This document shows, piece after piece, positions 58,951 through 64,000 of a stretch of DNA of 64,000 nucleotides (positions within the stretch are counted from its first letter, which is position 1; the number at the start of each line of letters is the position of its first letter). The notes under the pieces are model-generated. The model searched no databases. It saw nothing but the letters and a program-made list of their open reading frames with translations, and had not been told where the DNA came from. The DNA is from Galdieria sulphuraria (Eukaryota; Rhodophyta; Bangiophyceae; Galdieriales; Galdieriaceae): assembly GCF_000341285.1 (NCBI RefSeq), contig NW_005178467.1, forward strand, positions 62,001 to 126,000. The letters run 5' to 3'. The translations under genes were made by a program, and so were the position numbers.

Positions 58951-61900
58951 ATGACAAGTGAACAGCTGTTGTCGATTTCAGTCAAAGAGAGGCATCCTCC
59001 TTCCAGGAGAAACAAACCCTTTGTAAGCTTATTGGGACAAGAAGAGGAAAGTTCTAGGTCCCGGTCAGAATCCAACAGTGAACTGCTGGCACGCGCGAGT
59101 CTATCTTCTGAAGTTGGAGATTCACCTGAAGGAATTGAAGCCTCTACAGAACAAGCTCAACGTTTTGCTTATTTTACTGAGAACTATTCTGCTTCAGTGA
59201 ATCAGCGTTTCCAATCCAGTGGCGAGAATAACGCAACTTTTAGTGCAGAAAAGCCCTTGAACACAGAAGATTCGCAACCTGTTGAAACTGACGAACTTTG
59301 TGTTTTGTTTGACGTCTCAGGTTCTTTGATTAGAGAACCTACCGTGGACAAGCCTTTTCGAATTGAAGACGTAGACTCAATTCAAGGAATCGAAAAATAT
59401 ACCTTTTCTTTATGTGACCTACTAACTCTTACAAGAAGCTCCCTGCCCCAGCAAAGAATTGCTGCGTTAAAAGCAATATGCAATGTTTTTCGTTCTACTA
59501 CAGATGGAACTCTTACTGACGACGAAGCTTGTTCCGTTTTAGAACAGTTTCAGCGCTGCAATGGTCCTTCAACGCTGATTGACTTACTTGAAATTCCCAA
59601 CTATATGGTGTTTTACTACCTTCTTAGCATCGTTTCTTCTTTGATATTGGAAGTCGAAGGATACCTAAATCACTTCGAGGAAAGATGGAACACTGTGGGT
59701 TTGCTAGAGGAAGATTTGCAGAAGTTAAAATGGTCAAGTAATGGAACTGTTTCCGAAAACTCTGATAGTTTAAAGAATGTTCGCAGCTGGAAAAAACCGC
59801 TTATCGCAGCTCGTCTTGTAGAATGTTTTTTTCTGTCAAAGTTCTTGGACAAGTTACAGAGATTCGAGAATCTAAGTGCTTTGAGAAACAGAGCTTACTA
59901 TATTCTTGCACTGCTCTTCGTGAGTTATATTGTGTATTATTGGCTTCAACAAGAAGGATTGCGTTGCAAGGTTGCCTTTGAAATTGGAAAGGTGCTTGTC
60001 AAGAACAGAAAAAGCTATGATGACAATTTTCTAGCCAAGATGATGACCTGGTGTTTGATAGTCTTGCCGACTTCGGGAGAATGCCTGAGCGTAGTCCTAA
60101 AACTAGAGTCGGAGAAGACTTTGTATTACAGAATTCAAAGTTTACGTATAGTGATGCATTTAACTGACGGGAATTTGGTGCAGTTTGATGTCTGGTGTTA
60201 TTTAAAGACCATGATTGAGAATTGGAAAAGCACAGATTATTTGATAGAAGCATTGCCAACGAGAGAATGCTTATTACTTTGTATTGAATACTGCAAGCTT
60301 GCAAAGATACAAAACATTTTACTCGATGATGACGCAAGTAATATATGTCCTGAAATTTTTTCTTTATTGAATTTCTTGATGGATTATTTGAATGGAAACG
60401 ATGATGAAGCAATAAGATTTTATATTTTACTTGTTGCTGAGCTCTTCGTGAGATTGTTCTTGGGTTCAACTCCTTCGATCCGGTGTAGCCTGGAGAAGAG
60501 GATGGAGTCTTTGTATAGTTACCTAGTTTCTATGCTGAACCATCTTCAGAGTTCTTGTTACGCTGGAATGGAAAGTGTCGAGTTTGTATATTCACAAGAT
60601 ACTGAGAAACGAGCTTTCATTTTTATGGCTTTGAGGATTCTTTGCTTACTTGACAGGAATATTCATCTGTATTTTCCAGATATCGAAAAACTTATCAATC
60701 ATGCTTGGACGACAATTGCGAAGTATAAAGACACAAATAAGGACATTTTTGCAGTCTCGTTGGGCATTGAATCTTCAAAGCATGTATATTACATGGTGAT
60801 GTTCCTTGCCGATTTTCACTTGAAATGTTTTATTGATAGACATGCCGTATCTGAATTGGAAAGTTGTTTACGACTCGTTTCCATCGTTCAGTCGCTAGGA
60901 TTATTCAACATTTGCAAGAATTATTATTCTTATGTTTTTGCCCCCGACTCGTTGTCTATTGCCTTCAGTAGCTTGGATGAAGTCAACATTTTATCGTCGT
61001 TTTTGGAAGCACAAATTGGGAATATCTTAGAAAAATATCGAGAGTTTTGGTGGTGGAGTGTTCTTTCTTATTTTGTTCATTTAGAAACCTTTAATTACGA
61101 TGATAGACGACGATTGGTTTTGGTGCTAAGATATTTTCTTTTTCTAGTGAAGCAAACAGATGTGTTTGAACCCATGTACCCGATTTTATTTTACAAGATT
61201 ATGAGACAAATTTTGAATGGCACTGAAAGTTGGCATCTTTTGGTTGAGCAAGAACTTGAGGAACTTATTTTTTATCTATTAAGTTATGACAGTTATCATT
61301 CATGTGTCCTATATCTTGAAACTGCAGATCTTGGAAGCGGTTTGGTTGATTCTTTGGTAGATATGGCCTACCGTCATCTTTTCTCCAATGACATAATGGC
61401 TTCGAAAATGACGGAAGTATTTCAGACGACTATCTTCCATTTTCTTTTGAATTCATCATATAAAGAAGAGTTTCGTCTTGGTTTATGGAGGAAGTGCGTG
61501 AAATGCAATTTTCAACTGTGCGACCCTCTATGGATAACTGGGCCACTATGCCAGTATATGAAATCTTGCACTTACGATCTCTGTTTTATAATGGAAGCGC
61601 TAGGAGATATCTGCCAAGGTTTAGTAAACAGAGAAGTTTGCTATTTTACCTACAAATCCTTATGCATAAGAGTGGCTAAAACTGTGTTTCAGAAACCTCA
61701 TTATTGGCATTTACTCAATACAGTGTTGTCTTATTCTTCTTTATATGATATCACAGATATAACAACAGAAGTTTTCATAAGCGACATTAACCTGAATGAA
61801 AAGGAATATAACCAAAAACCAGGTGTGCATTCACAAATGGAAGTTTTCCAACTGTTTCAAAATGCAAACGTGTCGGAAGAAAAACTCAAACAAAGATTAA

Positions 61901-61992
61901 AACTAGCGGCACAATACTTAGGGTCGTTCGACCAGCTACTACAAAATTGTCCATTTCTTCATTCTTTGTATGCTTCTATTGCTAATTCATGA
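58951..61992 (+). CDS. RPAP1-like RNA polymerase II-associated protein
   Basis: Large helical protein that helps RNA polymerase II assembly and nuclear import. Single intronless exon, 1013 residues from the ATG at 58951. The diagnostic RPAP1 C-terminal-type domain is LCVLFDVSGSLI, then GIEKYTFSLCDLLTLTRSSL, PQQRIAALKAICNVF (family: RFDF.G.L ... GYTL.EL..L.RS....QR..AL..L). The first 110 residues are Ser/Glu-rich, with PFVSLLGQEEE. The remainder is armadillo-like helical solenoid without further motifs. Similarity outside the domain is low, so the name rests on one region. The stop codon overlaps the convergent CLC gene. Confidence 0.75.
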   Translation: MTSEQLLSISVKERHPPSRRNKPFVSLLGQEEESSRSRSESNSELLARASLSSEVGDSPEGIEASTEQAQRFAYFTENYSASVNQRFQSSGENNATFSAEKPLNTEDSQPVETDELCVLFDVSGSLIREPTVDKPFRIEDVDSIQGIEKYTFSLCDLLTLTRSSLPQQRIAALKAICNVFRSTTDGTLTDDEACSVLEQFQRCNGPSTLIDLLEIPNYMVFYYLLSIVSSLILEVEGYLNHFEERWNTVGLLEEDLQKLKWSSNGTVSENSDSLKNVRSWKKPLIAARLVECFFLSKFLDKLQRFENLSALRNRAYYILALLFVSYIVYYWLQQEGLRCKVAFEIGKVLVKNRKSYDDNFLAKMMTWCLIVLPTSGECLSVVLKLESEKTLYYRIQSLRIVMHLTDGNLVQFDVWCYLKTMIENWKSTDYLIEALPTRECLLLCIEYCKLAKIQNILLDDDASNICPEIFSLLNFLMDYLNGNDDEAIRFYILLVAELFVRLFLGSTPSIRCSLEKRMESLYSYLVSMLNHLQSSCYAGMESVEFVYSQDTEKRAFIFMALRILCLLDRNIHLYFPDIEKLINHAWTTIAKYKDTNKDIFAVSLGIESSKHVYYMVMFLADFHLKCFIDRHAVSELESCLRLVSIVQSLGLFNICKNYYSYVFAPDSLSIAFSSLDEVNILSSFLEAQIGNILEKYREFWWWSVLSYFVHLETFNYDDRRRLVLVLRYFLFLVKQTDVFEPMYPILFYKIMRQILNGTESWHLLVEQELEELIFYLLSYDSYHSCVLYLETADLGSGLVDSLVDMAYRHLFSNDIMASKMTEVFQTTIFHFLLNSSYKEEFRLGLWRKCVKCNFQLCDPLWITGPLCQYMKSCTYDLCFIMEALGDICQGLVNREVCYFTYKSLCIRVAKTVFQKPHYWHLLNTVLSYSSLYDITDITTEVFISDINLNEKEYNQKPGVHSQMEVFQLFQNANVSEEKLKQRLKLAAQYLGSFDQLLQNCPFLHSLYASIANS

Positions 61993-64000
61993 AGTGATCA
62001 TCATATCCATAAATTGAATGATATCCTTTTTCGATATGACACCCGAAATCTTTCCGCCGTTGAATAACCAACCTACACGAGCTCCTGTATTTTGGAATAT
62101 CTCTATAACCTATTTGACAGGTGCTCAACCATAAAATACAATTTCTCAGAATGATTGGTACCTTTACTACTGGTGTGTTATCGGGAATGGTTAACGTGAA
62201 GAAGTCCATAATGGATCCCAACTCCAGTACAAGCTCTTCTGAGGAAGAAGAGTTATCATTCAATACAGTAAAAGCTTCATGCAGATTCGAAAGATGACTC
62301 GGTGGAGAGAAATGAACTCTTGGATCTCTTGGAGCAAGATTTTCTTTATGACAGAGTCCTAGAACGAATGCAATCGCCTCCCTAGAAACCGAACCAATGA
62401 TAGCATTTTCTTCGGAAGACGTAATGATAGGGAAATTCCAGTATTTGTATTCTGTAAGCAGTCGCTCCAAATCTGAAAGATGAAATGAAGTTGATGTTAT
62501 GCAAACTACCGGAGTATGCATGATGTTGCGGACACTGAACCATTCAGTACGTGAGTTTTCATTCGGGGGATTGCTTCGAAGATATGGATATCTTTTGATT
62601 TTGATGTAAAGCTCATAGATGCTATCCACGTGCAAGACGTCACCAACCCATTTGGAGACAAGGACAGCAATCATAACTGGAAGTAGATAGTGTAAACCAT
62701 TTGTCAATTCTATCATAATCACAACCAGTGAAACAGACACTCTAGTAACTCCACCTAACATCTAGATACCCATTAGATGGTCGGCATTCTACCAAGTCGA
62801 ATTCTACTCACTGCAGCGGCACCGGTAACGGCATAGATGGCTGGACTTACACAAGATGTTGATAAAAGGCATTCGCGGAACAAGGGGAACTTCGGATATT
62901 TGGTCACAGAACCTTTCACTAAAACTCCAATCAATCTTCCACACAAACCTCCAACAGTCAATGAAGGAATAAAAATCCCTGTTGGAAGTTTAATACCAAA
63001 TGTTATAACCGCAGTAAACAACTTTAGAAAGGTTCCTACAAGTAATGCTAGAGCAACTTGTTTTGAGTTTTTAACGGAGCAAAGGTACGCTTCGTTTTTC
63101 TTTGCTATATCATCCAATTCCTGACTGTCATCTGAACATTCATTGAAGAGACTACCCAAGTGACAATTTGAACAGTTCCATAAGAACAAAAGAATACTAA
63201 CCTGGTAAGAATTTCAGAATTGCTGCCACTTAAGAAATCACTGAAATAAAATAGAAAGCAAGTCATCAACGTTACCAATAGTATTTCTCTCATGGGATGC
63301 CGTTTAAAGTAGCCGTGTTTTTCTTTCAGTTTCATCCACAGCAGATTGGTTTTGATAAAAACAGTTCCTAATATTCCCCCTACTGCTCCCGTCAATGCGA
63401 AGAAAACGATTTCGAACCAATTCCAAGGAAGATTGGAAGGAATTTCAAAAATGACTGTTTTCCCATTATAATAAGGATTCATAACTTTTAGCGTCATTGC
63501 GGCCACAAATGCACAATAAAAGGCATGCCATAAAACCTGACTCGAAAAGTATGTGGAAACTTCCTCCAAACTGAATAGAACACCTCCGACAGGTGCACCA
63601 AAAGCGACTGCAACACCTGCTGCTGAGGCACAAGCTAATAATTCTCTATATAATCTGCCATCATGTCGAATGAGAGGGAAAAGTGAACAAAGCAATGCAC
63701 ATAGACAACATCCCAAATGCACATAGGGTCCTTCCTTACCAGCAGATAAGCCAGCAGCAACTGCTAAAGAAACACCCAACATTTTGACTATAAAAGTAAG
63801 ACTCGATAGAAACCCCTTCATAACGACGCCATTGAGAATAGCCTTTACTTCTGGAATACCGCTTCCTGCTGCATATGGAGCCAGCGTAATCACTAAAATA
63901 GCTCCCATACAAGTATAAAGTAAAAGAAATACTACAATATGATAAAAAATCGATGGATGAAGACCAACTAGAGAAAACGTTTGGCAGTTGAAGAACAGTG
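61987..64000 (-). CDS. CLC-family chloride channel/exchanger with CBS domains (5' partial)
   Basis: Exons 63202-64000 (runs off the window), 62812-63151, 62162-62761 and 61987-62109, with introns of 50, 50 and 52 nt. The selectivity filter GSGIPE and GKEGP are present (AAGSGIPEVKA, GLSAGKEGPYVHLGC), with PVGGVLFSLEEV and GIFIPSLTVGG. The Glu of GKEGP (gating) and the Glu in WNWFEIVFFALTG (proton pathway) are both retained, so an exchanger of endomembranes is more likely than a plasma-membrane channel. Two CBS domains follow (SVRNIMHTPVVCITS...; the second ends WLFNGGKISGVISKKDIIQF). The last exon ends MMITS, with the stop on the palindrome TCATGA. The N-terminus is missing. Confidence 0.94.

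Overview
The window is nuclear DNA from a unicellular red alga, most likely a Galdieria-type cyanidiophyte (genus inferred, not proven). The genome is AT-rich and very compact. Most genes carry one to seven tiny spliceosomal introns (about 45-73 nt by hand splicing). Several proteins carry N-terminal extensions that look like plastid or mitochondrial presequences. Cytosolic acetyl-CoA is made by a two-subunit ATP-citrate lyase. A tRNA-Gln gene has an insertion in its D-loop, a kind of tRNA disruption known from Cyanidioschyzon. No transposon, LTR element, viral fossil, CRISPR array or rRNA was seen.

Layout. 1-8.1 kb: SWI3/SMARCC chromatin subunit (5' end outside the window), a beta-barrel-like protein, the large subunit of carbamoyl-phosphate synthase, NEDD8. 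8.2-13.0 kb (minus strand, tandem): mitochondrial carrier, MINDY deubiquitinase, ketopantoate hydroxymethyltransferase, uroporphyrinogen-III synthase, with gaps of only 22, 84 and 6 nt. 13.3-22.3 kb: FCF1, then a minus-strand tandem of RPS14, aspartate kinase, TFIIH p52, epsilon-COP and mitochondrial RNA polymerase. 22.6-31.9 kb: tRNA-Thr, an OB-fold candidate, NDC1, MCM6, an RCC1-repeat protein and a GPI-mannosyltransferase-like protein. 32.0-38.8 kb: tRNA-Gln, head-to-head ATP-citrate lyase genes, a GH13 enzyme. 39.1-48.4 kb: FAM173-type methyltransferase, AGC kinase, thioredoxin, MBL-fold protein, FolD-type folate enzyme, NhaD antiporter, HSP20. 48.5-52.9 kb is the least gene-dense part, with a tail-anchored heme-oxygenase-like protein and an unrecognised two-TM protein. 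52.9-64 kb: RING/PHD protein, PDS5, RPAP1-like protein and a CLC chloride channel that runs off the right end.

Most genes are housekeeping: transcription (SWI3, TFIIH, RPAP1, mitochondrial RNA polymerase), replication and cohesion (MCM6, PDS5), ribosome biogenesis (FCF1, RPS14), nuclear pore (NDC1), secretion (epsilon-COP), amino-acid, pyrimidine, pantothenate, tetrapyrrole and one-carbon metabolism. They do not form a single pathway cluster. The unusual signals are architectural and local: stop and start codons that overlap or nearly touch between neighbouring genes, frequent AAG 3' splice sites, a D-loop insertion in tRNA-Gln, a heme-oxygenase homologue lacking the catalytic Asp, and a candidate TPP1-like OB fold. 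All exon coordinates below come from manual frame and splice-site reading and should be confirmed with RNA-seq.
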